From assembly GCF_000582685.1 (NCBI RefSeq), contig NZ_KK073768.1:5291602-5355601 (forward strand): a DNA stretch of 64,000 nt, read 5' to 3'. The notes beneath the pieces were generated by a model that saw nothing but the letters and a program-made list of their open reading frames with translations, had not been told where the DNA came from and made no database searches. Shown in pieces: positions 36,251 to 44,994 of the stretch (within the stretch, counting starts at the first letter, position 1; each line of letters opens with the position of its first letter). The position numbers and the translations under genes are program-made. This DNA comes from [Scytonema hofmanni] UTEX 2349 (GTDB lineage: Bacteria; Cyanobacteriota; Cyanobacteriia; Cyanobacteriales; Nostocaceae).

Positions 36251-37519
36251 CTAAAAAATCCCAAAACGAAAGTTTAGCATCTGTTTTATTTCTTGAAGTT
36301 CACTAAGAATCTCGTTTAAAGAATCTCGAGCGATATTGACAAAAGCATACCTATAAGTAAAAGCATCCTGAGGATAATCAGAAAGTTTCCTTCCTGGTGG
36401 AATTAGAGAAGTAATTTGAGTATTAGGAAATCGAGACTCTAGTTCATCAATATACGACTTAGTTGGTATCTCTGTGACAATTGCATCAGCCGTTCTACGA
36501 AGCACACATGAGCTTGCGTACTTTTGAAGTACTAAGTTTTCTTCTAGTGTATCAACGATATCCTCTCCTAAGGCAACCTGAATGAGTCGAGCGAGAGGAT
36601 TCATCCCTGTTACCTTTTCGATTAAAAAAACAAACTGCATACTCAAACGCGTGTTTATTTCAATGATTGATACCGTGCAATCTTCTTCTCTTACCTTCAT
36701 TTCAATATTAAAAAGTGTATTGTTTAATCCAACTCCTTTAATCACTCTCTCACTTATCTGGTAAATTTTATCTTCGAGGAGAGCGGAACAATGAAACGGA
36801 AAGTCAAAGCGATCAAAGCTAATCTTATTAGGAAGAAATACACAAAGAGTATTGCCGAAAAAACCTACTTTGCCATCAGAGATCCATCCATCAACAGTAA
36901 TGTGATCGCCATAAAGTAGTTCTTCACAGATCATCGAAGTCGCTGACGGCATTTCCATAGGGTTTACCAGTCCAAACGTCATCATCTCCTCAAAAGACCA
37001 ACAGTAACGCTCATTTTGTGTATTAAGCACGCTAGATGCCTGACTTAAAATTTTTTGAAGAGAAGCGTAGTTTTCAATATAGAAAGAGTATCTAGAAACT
37101 TTAGACAGAACCGGTTTTGTGAAAAGAGGAAAAGAAAGTGTTACATCTTCATCTCTTTGAATTTCACTACCAAGTTGGAATTTCGGAGTACACTCTGGAA
37201 CAATCTCCCTCTGAGAGAGACGAGAGAGATATTTATTTTGTGTTCTTACTATCGACTCAGGAGAAGGACCGCGAAGGTGTAGTCTCTCAGCTAGAATCGA
37301 CGCCACTAGACTAGGTAGATCATTTGTTCCAACAACACCATCAAATCTTTCAATTCCGTTTTTATACTTCTGAATACGATCCAAGATTTGCTGATATAAA
37401 CCGTCTTTTACGTACTCTTCAACTACATCTATGATAACTTTGTATGCCGGATTTCGCCTTGCCCACGCAGAAATGACTTCTTTTTCATACACACAGCAAA
37501 TAATAAGAATTGTTTTCAC
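36251..37519 (-). CDS. ATP-grasp domain protein, possibly horizontally acquired
   Basis: The 422-residue product has the shape of carboxylate-amine ligases. The N-terminal domain (1-110) ends ERFDGVVGTNDLPSLVASIL. The ATP-grasp core has FPLFTKPVLSKVSRYS (binding Lys), ICEELLYGDHITVDGWISDG and the metal-binding SIIEINTRLSMQF. Such enzymes join a carboxylate to an amine or thiol through an acyl phosphate, often in peptide or secondary-metabolite synthesis. No partner gene is adjacent. The gene lacks GCGATCGC octamers and is flanked by inverted copies of a repeat element, which together suggest transfer. Substrates are unknown. Confidence 0.85.
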   Translation of the reverse strand: MKTILIICCVYEKEVISAWARRNPAYKVIIDVVEEYVKDGLYQQILDRIQKYKNGIERFDGVVGTNDLPSLVASILAERLHLRGPSPESIVRTQNKYLSRLSQREIVPECTPKFQLGSEIQRDEDVTLSFPLFTKPVLSKVSRYSFYIENYASLQKILSQASSVLNTQNERYCWSFEEMMTFGLVNPMEMPSATSMICEELLYGDHITVDGWISDGKVGFFGNTLCVFLPNKISFDRFDFPFHCSALLEDKIYQISERVIKGVGLNNTLFNIEMKVREEDCTVSIIEINTRLSMQFVFLIEKVTGMNPLARLIQVALGEDIVDTLEENLVLQKYASSCVLRRTADAIVTEIPTKSYIDELESRFPNTQITSLIPPGRKLSDYPQDAFTYRYAFVNIARDSLNEILSELQEIKQMLNFRFGIF

Positions 37520-38098
37520 TTTTTCAAGATACTTTGTAATTTCAGGATAGGGTAAGTACAGTATTGCATAAGTTTGTAGCGAATTGATATTAAAAAATTT
37601 TTGACGCTAAAGTGAGGATGACACAAATACTCAACCATTCAGGATAATGATTGGTCGGCAAAAAAACTTACAAGAAAGGCAGAAGTTCGAGGGCAGAAGG
37701 CACTTATGTTAGGAGTATCAATTAAAACTTACTTTGTGGGTTTAAAGCCCAGTTGAAACAAATAATTATACTCAAGATGGCTTGCACGGACGGTATAAAA
37801 CGTCCTTGTTACAATCCCACTATGAGTAAGGGTGGGTTGCCTTCTGCCTTCTGCCTCCTGCCTTCTGAAGGGGTGCAACTAACAGAAGACGAAAAGAATC
37901 TGTTGCATCAACAAGCAGGGCAAACGCATCTTCTCAATAAAGCCCCAAATCGCATTAAGGTCTGCTTATTGATAATTAGTTAGGCGATCGCTTTGACACG
38001 AGAAATTCTGATTATGAGCCTTTATTCATTAACCAAGGTTTTTGTCAAGACTAATTTAGATCCGTTTGCCCTGAGTCGTCCCCCCCTCTCTCGATCTC
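37520..38098. other. Intergenic region with inverted copy of the mobile element
   Basis: Apart from the element at 37668-37868, a short tail (about 37870-37983) encodes a fragment of ~36 residues (VQLTEDEKNLLHQQAG) in frame with repeat sequence. It may be a decayed gene end. Nothing else is recognised. Confidence 0.5.
37668..37868 (-). repeat. ~190-bp element with CRISPR-repeat-like core (copy 2, inverted)
   Basis: It is nearly identical to the copy at 35909-36092 but in reverse orientation, with the CRISPR-like 33-mer at 37808-37840 differing by one base. Together the two copies bracket the ATP-grasp gene. Confidence 0.8.
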
Positions 38099-38611
38099 CT
38101 ATCTTTGTATAACCACAGAAGTTCCCATCGGTGCCCAATTGAATAACCATTTAGCATGATTTACTGCGACATTCACGCATCCATGACTCACTGGAGTGCC
38201 AAATTTTCGATGCCAATATGCACCGTGAATTCCGTAGTTGCCATCATAAAACATTGCATAAGGAACGTTGGGAACATTGTAATTTTCACCCCGCATTCTG
38301 GTTTTTCTGTGCTTGGATTGAATCTTAAAAGTACCTGTGAGAGTGGGGGTAGATTTTTTCCCTGTGGAAACAGCAACAGCATACATCGGTGTTGCCCCTT
38401 CCCAAGCTATTAAACGTTGTTTTGAGAGATTAATTTGAATCCAGCGCTGATTAGATTGTTGTAGAGTTTGGATTTGTTCAGCAATTATTTGCTTTTTTGG
38501 TTTTGCCCACACTTCACCTGTTTCAACATTAACAAAAGTCACAGTTAATGCAGCACCAGTAATAAATACTTTTAAGGTACGCAACCAGTTAGAAGAAATC
38601 AGACTTTTCAT
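38099..38611 (-). CDS. L,D-transpeptidase (YkuD family)
   Basis: The 170-residue secreted or membrane-anchored protein has a hydrophobic N-terminal segment (about 12-26). The YkuD domain follows, with IQINLSKQRLIAWEG and the catalytic IHGAYWHRKFGTPVSHGCVN (His and Cys of the HGC motif). It should form 3-3 peptidoglycan cross-links or attach proteins to peptidoglycan. It is short for the family, essentially one catalytic domain without LysM. It is monocistronic. Confidence 0.93.
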   Translation of the reverse strand: MKSLISSNWLRTLKVFITGAALTVTFVNVETGEVWAKPKKQIIAEQIQTLQQSNQRWIQINLSKQRLIAWEGATPMYAVAVSTGKKSTPTLTGTFKIQSKHRKTRMRGENYNVPNVPYAMFYDGNYGIHGAYWHRKFGTPVSHGCVNVAVNHAKWLFNWAPMGTSVVIQR

Positions 38612-38913
38612 AGTAAATATACTCCGCTTAAGTTTTCAAATTTCTGCAATCGGCATGAGTTTTATATAATTTAATCGTAAAACAACTTTTTTAATTAGTC
38701 ACTACTCTGAAGCTAGGTGCAAATAATTATAAGATACACCAGCCTATCGCTAATATCGAATAGACATAACAGACTATTCTGTGCTACGTCTCTACAAGGT
38801 GAGGGGTTTTATATATGTACTTTCTAAACCTGAAATCTGCGGTTGTTGAGATTAGTGCAAGTTATCTATCAGTTCTAACGAAGTTTAACGCACCATTAAT
38901 AGTCCCAGGTGGG
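38612..38913. other. Intergenic region, little recognisable
   Basis: A TGCTACGTCTCTACAAGGT fragment at about 38781 recurs near 49603, which is a short dispersed repeat. Otherwise it is AT-rich sequence with no supported gene. Confidence 0.45.
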
Positions 38914-40143
38914 TTACTCAATTAATACCAGTGGCATTTCCGAATTTTTATTTAGTGGCAAAGTAATAATAAACTCTGTTCCTTCTCCTAACTTGGAGTG
39001 ACAAGTTAAATTTCCGCCGTGTTTTTCGACTACAATAGAGTAAGCGATCGCTAACCCTAAACCTGTTCCATTTCCTACAGATTTAGTGGTAAAAAACTGG
39101 TCAAAGATTTTCTGTATTACATCCCCAGATATTCCTACTCCATTATCGGCAATTCTAATTAAGACACTCTTTTCGTCTGGTGTAACTTCTGTAGTAATTC
39201 TAATTTGTCCTTTTTTTTGAACAAAGGACTCTTGTATTGCATCGATGGCATTTGCTAAGATATTCATAAAAACTTGATTAATTTGCCCTGCACAACATTC
39301 GACTGAAGGCAAATTACCGTATTCTTTAACTACTTCGATTTCTGAATAATTTTGAGCTTGTTTGAGACGAATACCGAGAATCATCAAAGTGCTATCAATG
39401 CCATCATGCAAGTTTACTGCTTTGGGTTCAGCTTCATCTAAGTGAGAAAATATTCTTAGCGATCGCACAATTTCTTGAATTCGCTGAGTCCCCACCCTCA
39501 TTGATGTTAACAACTTAGAAAGGTCTTTTTTAATAAATGCCAGCTCAATTTTTCGGGAATAATCTTGAATTTCTGGAATATAATTAGAGGTATAAATTTC
39601 ATATAAATGCAGCATTTTTAACAATTGTTCAATATATTTTGCCGCAAAATGTAAATTACCTTCAATAAAATTGACGGGGTTGTTAATTTCGTGAGCTACC
39701 CCTGCGACTAATTGTCCTAAAGAAGACATTTTTTCTTGCTGTATTAACTTAAGTTGAGTTTTACGCAATTCTAAATGGACATTAATTCGAGCTAATACTT
39801 CTTGGTGTTGAAAAGGTTTAGTAATATAATCAACTGCTCCTAATTGCAAACCTTTTACCTTATCTACCACATCAGAAAGAGCTGTCATGAAAATTACTGG
39901 AATTTCCCTAGTTTTGGGATTAGCTTTGAGACGACGACAAGTTTCAAATCCATCAATTCCTGGCATCATCACATCTAACAAAATTAATTGTGGTAATTCC
40001 TCTTGGGCTTTTTTTAAGGCACTTTCACCGTTTTTAGCTACAGATACATTAAAATTAGAGTCATCTAAAAAATCAAGTAATACTTTAATATTAGTGGGAA
40101 TATCATCAACAATTAAGATAGTATCTTGGTAAGTACTTAGCAT
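38914..40143 (-). CDS. Response regulator-histidine kinase hybrid (REC-HisKA-HATPase)
   Basis: The 409-residue cytosolic protein has an N-terminal receiver (about 8-125) with TILIVDDIPTN, phospho-Asp in LILLDVMMPGIDGF and the Lys of DYITKPF. A linker follows, then HisKA with LVAGVAHEINNPVNF (phospho-His) and a HATPase domain with IADNGVGISG and GTGLGLAIAY. It lies 7 bp downstream of the larger hybrid kinase, so the pair is an operon and probably one phosphorelay. No DNA-binding output is present. Confidence 0.93.
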   Translation of the reverse strand: MLSTYQDTILIVDDIPTNIKVLLDFLDDSNFNVSVAKNGESALKKAQEELPQLILLDVMMPGIDGFETCRRLKANPKTREIPVIFMTALSDVVDKVKGLQLGAVDYITKPFQHQEVLARINVHLELRKTQLKLIQQEKMSSLGQLVAGVAHEINNPVNFIEGNLHFAAKYIEQLLKMLHLYEIYTSNYIPEIQDYSRKIELAFIKKDLSKLLTSMRVGTQRIQEIVRSLRIFSHLDEAEPKAVNLHDGIDSTLMILGIRLKQAQNYSEIEVVKEYGNLPSVECCAGQINQVFMNILANAIDAIQESFVQKKGQIRITTEVTPDEKSVLIRIADNGVGISGDVIQKIFDQFFTTKSVGNGTGLGLAIAYSIVVEKHGGNLTCHSKLGEGTEFIITLPLNKNSEMPLVLIE

Positions 40144-40150
40144 AAAAATT

Positions 40151-42937
40151 TTACAAAATAAAAGATTGAATTAAATTAGCGATCGCTTCATCGTCAAATT
40201 CATCCGCTAACTTTAATATAGAGTTAGCAAAAGCTGTATATTTAGAATCTAGCTGTTTAATTCGGTTAGCTTCCTCTATAATTCGCAAAACATAACCACC
40301 CTTAGCAGCTTGATACAGATTGGTAAGTTCTTGACTTGGGGGGATAACCATTTCATCCACCTTAGTAAAAGTCTCTTGACTTTCCGCAACTAATTCTGAG
40401 TTATCCTTAGTTTCATAAATCCATTCCAACCCTAAATAACTCTGTAATTGCTCAAATAATTTTCTTGCTTGCACAGGTTTAGCAAGAAAATCATTGCAAC
40501 CTGCTTCTGTACTTTTTTGACGATCCGAGCTGAACACACTAGCAGAAGAAGCGATAATTAGTGCATTTTTAAATTCTGCTAAATTACGCAAAGCTTGAGT
40601 CATCTCAAAGCCATCCATTACAGGCATCGATAAGTCAGTTATAATTACATCTGGCTGAAATTCTTGAGCTTTTTCTAAACCATCTTGTCCATTATTTGCC
40701 TCAATCATCTCAAAATTAATTGGTTGTAACAAATTTACAATAACAGCCCGATTTTCCCAGCGATCGTCAACAATCAAAATTTTCCGTCTTTCACCTTGAT
40801 AACCAATTATATTTTGCTCAAAGTTGTTTTTTTCTAACTTAATCAAATCTGTTGCTTCTATTAAATCTAAATCAAACCAAAACTTACTACCTTTTCCATA
40901 AATACTCTCAACATGAATTTTACTGCCCATCATTTCCACAATTTGGCGACTAATTGCTAGTCCTAAACCAGTTCCTTCCGCTTTCTGTGCTATATCTCCC
41001 ACCTGTTCAAAAGGCAAAAAGATTTTATCTAACTGTTCGGGTTTCATTCCCACACCAGTGTCTTCAATTTGAAAGCGAATTTTTGTGATTTTTCCACTAT
41101 CAATTCCGTTATCAAGTTCAACCTGATAATCTGTAAAATCAGGCGAATTAGTCAGCACACCAACCTGAAACTTTACACCACCACGTTCAGTAAATTTGAT
41201 CGCATTTCCTAACAAATTAATTAACACTTGACGCAGACGTTTTTCATCAGCATGAATAGCTGTAGGTAAATGATTGAGTGGTTGATAATCGAAATTAATT
41301 TCTTTTTGTTCTGCCTTAATACTACATATTTCTCGAACTCCCAATAAAAAGTTATCCAAATAAAAATCTGTAGGATATAGTTCTAACTTTTGTGCCTCGA
41401 TTTTAGAAATATCTAAAATATCATTAATTAATGTCAATAAATGCGAACCACACTGATAAATGATGTTAATTCCATCCTGTTGCTTAGAAGTAGCAGTTCT
41501 ATCACGTTGGAGAATTTGAGCATAGCCAAGAATACCATTAAGAGGAGTTCGCAATTCATGGCTCATGTTTGCCAAAAATTCGCTTTTTGCACGGTTGGCA
41601 GCTTCGGCTTGTTCTTTAGCTAAATTCAATTCTTTTGTACGTTCTGCAACTCGATTTTCTAATTCTGTAAAAGACTCTTGCAGTTGTTTTGCCATTTTGT
41701 TAAAAGATTGTGCCAAAATACTGATTTCTCTCACCCCGACAATTTCCATAGAAGAGTCTAAGTTTCCCGCAGCAATTTGCTCAGATGCTTGAATTAATCG
41801 GAAAATTGGTTTTGCAATTGAGCGAGAAGTAATCACACCTAAAAACGTAGCCACTCCTAAAGCTAATAAACAGAGCAAAATAGTAATGCGGGTGTTAACA
41901 TTAATTTGCCCCATAAAATCAGACTCTGGTATTGTCACCACAATCAGCCAATCTAGACCATATTTGTCTTTCCAAGGCGTAATTTGAGCAAATTGGCGCT
42001 CACCGTTGAGGGTAAATTCTAAGTATTGGCTGGCTTTAATTTGGTTTAAATTGCCAAAGTGTTTACTTAAATGCTGTGCCGTGGCTCGAATTAAGGTATC
42101 TTTACTTTCTGAGGCTTTGAGACGTTTTGCCTCCTTATTTACGATTGTGTAGGACGCTTCAGTTGCGGAACTTGCTACGAGTAACCCCTCACGCTCTAAG
42201 ATAAAAGTTTTGCCTTTTGGACTAATTAGTAATTGCTGGAGGAACTCATGAATGTGGGAAAGACGCAGATCAGTGACTAGAACTCCCATGAAAGTGTGGG
42301 TTTCATCGTAAAGGGGGTAACTAGCAGAGATAGATATAATATCTGGAGCATCATTCCACGGATAAACTTTACTCCACACGGGTTTGCCCGCTTTCACCGC
42401 AGCTTGATAAGCATCTTCTGCCTGAGGATTGTAGTCTTCGATAAATGCTAACTTAGTGCGATTTCCTTCGTTATCTGTGGCGTAGATGTAGTTTTTACCT
42501 TTGTGATTGCGGGAAATTTCCTCAATGTCAGCATGGTTGGGATCTTTGTAATAGCCTGCTCCCGCAAATTCACCTGTTGGCAGTACGAGGGAAATATAAC
42601 TTACATCAAACACCTGTATTTGTTTCCAAAAATAATGCTCTATGCCTTGAAAGTCTTGCAGGTTAAGCAAGCCTAATTTCATGGCATCGGCATTAATCTG
42701 ATTAATTTGATGGGGAGTAGCTAAGTAACTATCTAGATGCTGATCGATGCGATCGCTCACCTCGGTTTGTAACTGAGTTGCCAAATCATTAATCGCTTTT
42801 TGTCCGTTGCGTAAAGAGAAATAACCCACAAGTCCCACCGCAGCAAAGATTTGCAGAACAAACGGAACCACTAAAACAAGGCGTAATGGTACTTTCTGGG
42901 CAAGCTGGGTGCGGGTGGCGATCGTTTTCAGTGACAT
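40151..42937 (-). CDS. Membrane hybrid histidine kinase (Cache-HAMP-HisKA-HATPase-REC)
   Basis: The 928-residue sensor has TM1 (about 18-40), a large extracytoplasmic double-Cache-like region (about 45-340, with YISLVLPTGEFAGAGYY), TM2 (about 350-372), HAMP, and a coiled coil. HisKA follows with FLANMSHELRTPLNGILG, then HATPase with DTGVGMKPEQ and GTGLGLAISRQ. The C-terminal receiver has KILIVDDRWENR, phospho-Asp in IITDLSMPVMDG and a Lys in FLAKPVQ. Cache domains usually bind small external ligands; the ligand is unknown. It is the first gene of a two-gene operon. Confidence 0.94.
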   Translation of the reverse strand: MSLKTIATRTQLAQKVPLRLVLVVPFVLQIFAAVGLVGYFSLRNGQKAINDLATQLQTEVSDRIDQHLDSYLATPHQINQINADAMKLGLLNLQDFQGIEHYFWKQIQVFDVSYISLVLPTGEFAGAGYYKDPNHADIEEISRNHKGKNYIYATDNEGNRTKLAFIEDYNPQAEDAYQAAVKAGKPVWSKVYPWNDAPDIISISASYPLYDETHTFMGVLVTDLRLSHIHEFLQQLLISPKGKTFILEREGLLVASSATEASYTIVNKEAKRLKASESKDTLIRATAQHLSKHFGNLNQIKASQYLEFTLNGERQFAQITPWKDKYGLDWLIVVTIPESDFMGQINVNTRITILLCLLALGVATFLGVITSRSIAKPIFRLIQASEQIAAGNLDSSMEIVGVREISILAQSFNKMAKQLQESFTELENRVAERTKELNLAKEQAEAANRAKSEFLANMSHELRTPLNGILGYAQILQRDRTATSKQQDGINIIYQCGSHLLTLINDILDISKIEAQKLELYPTDFYLDNFLLGVREICSIKAEQKEINFDYQPLNHLPTAIHADEKRLRQVLINLLGNAIKFTERGGVKFQVGVLTNSPDFTDYQVELDNGIDSGKITKIRFQIEDTGVGMKPEQLDKIFLPFEQVGDIAQKAEGTGLGLAISRQIVEMMGSKIHVESIYGKGSKFWFDLDLIEATDLIKLEKNNFEQNIIGYQGERRKILIVDDRWENRAVIVNLLQPINFEMIEANNGQDGLEKAQEFQPDVIITDLSMPVMDGFEMTQALRNLAEFKNALIIASSASVFSSDRQKSTEAGCNDFLAKPVQARKLFEQLQSYLGLEWIYETKDNSELVAESQETFTKVDEMVIPPSQELTNLYQAAKGGYVLRIIEEANRIKQLDSKYTAFANSILKLADEFDDEAIANLIQSFIL

Positions 42938-43422
42938 CAGTTGGCGTAAAATAAAATCCTTGCAAAAGGCATCGCCCTTAAACGAAGATGTTTTGTGCTA
43001 TTTATCATACAGGACTTACACACAAACTACGTATTTCTGTCCCTATCGACGGCAGGAAGCAATCTCAAAGATTTGTTTTCTGGTAACGAGTGCGTAAGTC
43101 CTACTTATATAGTTCCCAAAATGAGTTTGAAAATTTCAATCTCTGGCATTGGGCAATTTCAAGAGGGAAGGGGGAAAGGGGAAGGGGAAGGGGAAAGGGG
43201 AAGGGGAAAGGGGAAGGGGGAAAGGGGAAAGGATAAGAAAAAAGAAATACTTGTCCCCCCTGCCTCCCCTGCTCCCCCTGCTTCCCCTGCCTCCCCTGCT
43301 TCCTCCTCAAAAATCTGCCTTAAGTGCATAATTAACCTCAAGTGAGTCCCATCAATAAAGTAGAACCATCGCTTTACCACTAGGTTATGAACACTCGTTG
43401 ACAACCAGCAAGAGGTAACTTC
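42938..43422. other. Intergenic region with MITE and polypurine/polypyrimidine block
   Basis: After the repeat at 43011-43102 comes a strand-asymmetric block: about 43160-43240 is almost pure purine (GGGGAAAGGGGAAGGGG units), followed by a CCCCTGC-rich pyrimidine run to about 43310. Such tracts may form triplex or G-rich structures. No gene is supported. Confidence 0.65.
43011..43102. repeat. MITE-like element, family with AGGACTTACGCA ends (copy 3)
   Basis: The right end is perfect and the left end has one change (AGGACTTACACA). The interior is about 75% alike to the copy at 5480-5573, which shows a common mobile ancestor. Confidence 0.8.
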
Positions 43423-44988
43423 ATGAAAAAACGTGAAGACATCGTGGAAAAATTCTCGACGTTTCTGAGCTTCGGAAACGCGAATATTCCTAGAAACCTG
43501 ATTTGGCACACAGATCCAGAACTTGAACGTTACATAAAACATTTAGTCAAGTCAGAACCAGAGGCTAATAAAGAATTTTGGGCACGATATTTTTTGAAAA
43601 TTTTAACAGAGGTATCCCATTCCCAGAGTAGAGAAGCAGAAAATAAAAAAGATACACAAACACTAATTCAAACTGCCACGGGCAAATTTTCTGTCTCACC
43701 ATCTTCTTTAATAGCAGGAAGACACTTGTCAGCTTACTTACAAGAAGCTTGTTTGTGGGCTTCTCAAAAAAATTATCAAAAATTTAAGTTTCTTCGGCAC
43801 AAATACTCATTAGAAGAATACTTTCAGATAGCTAATTCAGCTGCAAATCCTCCAGCCAAACTTTTCAAAAATTTTAACTTTGAACATCCGCAAACCAATA
43901 TAGAAGGTTATGCTAAAACTGCATTAGTACGTTTTGTCAGCAATACAATTTATCGTCAAGATATAGAGGCAAAAAGAGATAGGTTTTCTGATTATGGTTT
44001 GTTAAAAAATTTAAGTTATAAAGAATTGCGAGAAGCTTTAACTTATCAAGGGATAAACAAGAACCAAATTCCATCATACTGCTTAGTTTGGCAATGCTTA
44101 GATGAAATTTATCAACCGAACCAGAGCCTAAACAATAGGAATTTTAAATATCCAAGTGAAATACAATTAACCCAAATTACTTTTCGCTACAATCAACGGC
44201 AAAATCAACTAAATTCTTCTACAGCAACTTCAGTAGACAAAATTCAAGATATGCTGTCAACCTGCATTAAAGCTGCTCGCAATTACCGCACCAAACGTTT
44301 TTTACCTCTAGAAGAATATGATACTATATCTGACTTGATGCCTACTCCTTGGGATAAACTTTTACAAGAAGAAGCATCAGAACAAGTTCAATCTCTCATC
44401 TGGGAATTATTTTCAAATATGCCAGAAGCTGGACAAATAGTCTTGAAACTTTTGCTAGGATTAAATTTAACTCAAATTGAAATCGCAGCCGTTGTAAAAA
44501 GCAAGTATCCGGAATTGCAAAAGCAATATCAAGTGGCTCGTCATTTAGCAAGATACAATAAAAATCTCTTAAAAGATTTGGCTAATCAGTGGTGGAAAAT
44601 TAATCCAGAAATTTGTTTAAATCATGACAAAGATATTGAACGAATAAAAGACGCTATGATTGAGTGCTTGCAGTCGCTGTGTCAAAACTTGTTATATTCG
44701 ATTTTGGATAAAATTGAACAGCAATGCAATCATTCAAAAAAACTTTTAACTCTGACCAATGAAATAAATCTGCTGAAACAGCAAGGAGTAAAACCGTTAA
44801 TTGTTGACTTATATGAAGCATCTAATATGCTTCAAGACATAAAACAGAATTTAATAAATTCTTTTAAGCAAGAATTAGAAAATAATATGAATTTAACTAC
44901 AAAATCTCTAGATTTAGTTGAATCTAAAATAGATATTTTTGTTGATGAATGGATAAAATGCAAACTGTATGTTGCTAATAAAGGGTGA
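43423..44988 (+). CDS. Atypical sigma-70-like protein of a CHAT/CHASE2 gene cluster
   Basis: The 521-residue product has a good ribosome-binding site (AGAGGTAACTTC before ATG). Residues about 315-400 (LIWELFSNMPEAGQIVLKLL, then GLNLTQIEIAAVV) resemble sigma region 4 with its helix-turn-helix. Residues about 160-230 (EGYAKTALVRFVSNTIYRQD) resemble the region-2-type helices. The C-terminal ~120 residues are predicted helical and unlike usual sigma factors. I infer a divergent sigma or transcription regulator controlled by its neighbours. It is followed 6 bp later by a DUF1822 gene. Confidence 0.7.
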   Translation: MKKREDIVEKFSTFLSFGNANIPRNLIWHTDPELERYIKHLVKSEPEANKEFWARYFLKILTEVSHSQSREAENKKDTQTLIQTATGKFSVSPSSLIAGRHLSAYLQEACLWASQKNYQKFKFLRHKYSLEEYFQIANSAANPPAKLFKNFNFEHPQTNIEGYAKTALVRFVSNTIYRQDIEAKRDRFSDYGLLKNLSYKELREALTYQGINKNQIPSYCLVWQCLDEIYQPNQSLNNRNFKYPSEIQLTQITFRYNQRQNQLNSSTATSVDKIQDMLSTCIKAARNYRTKRFLPLEEYDTISDLMPTPWDKLLQEEASEQVQSLIWELFSNMPEAGQIVLKLLLGLNLTQIEIAAVVKSKYPELQKQYQVARHLARYNKNLLKDLANQWWKINPEICLNHDKDIERIKDAMIECLQSLCQNLLYSILDKIEQQCNHSKKLLTLTNEINLLKQQGVKPLIVDLYEASNMLQDIKQNLINSFKQELENNMNLTTKSLDLVESKIDIFVDEWIKCKLYVANKG

Positions 44989-44994
44989 ACTAAA

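Noticed and set aside
37753..37983. 76-codon frame across the inverted element and its flank
   Set aside because: Mostly repeat sequence joined to a short fragment of unknown origin.
43159..43542. 127-codon minus-strand frame
   Set aside because: It spans the polypurine tract and the antisense of the sigma-like gene start.
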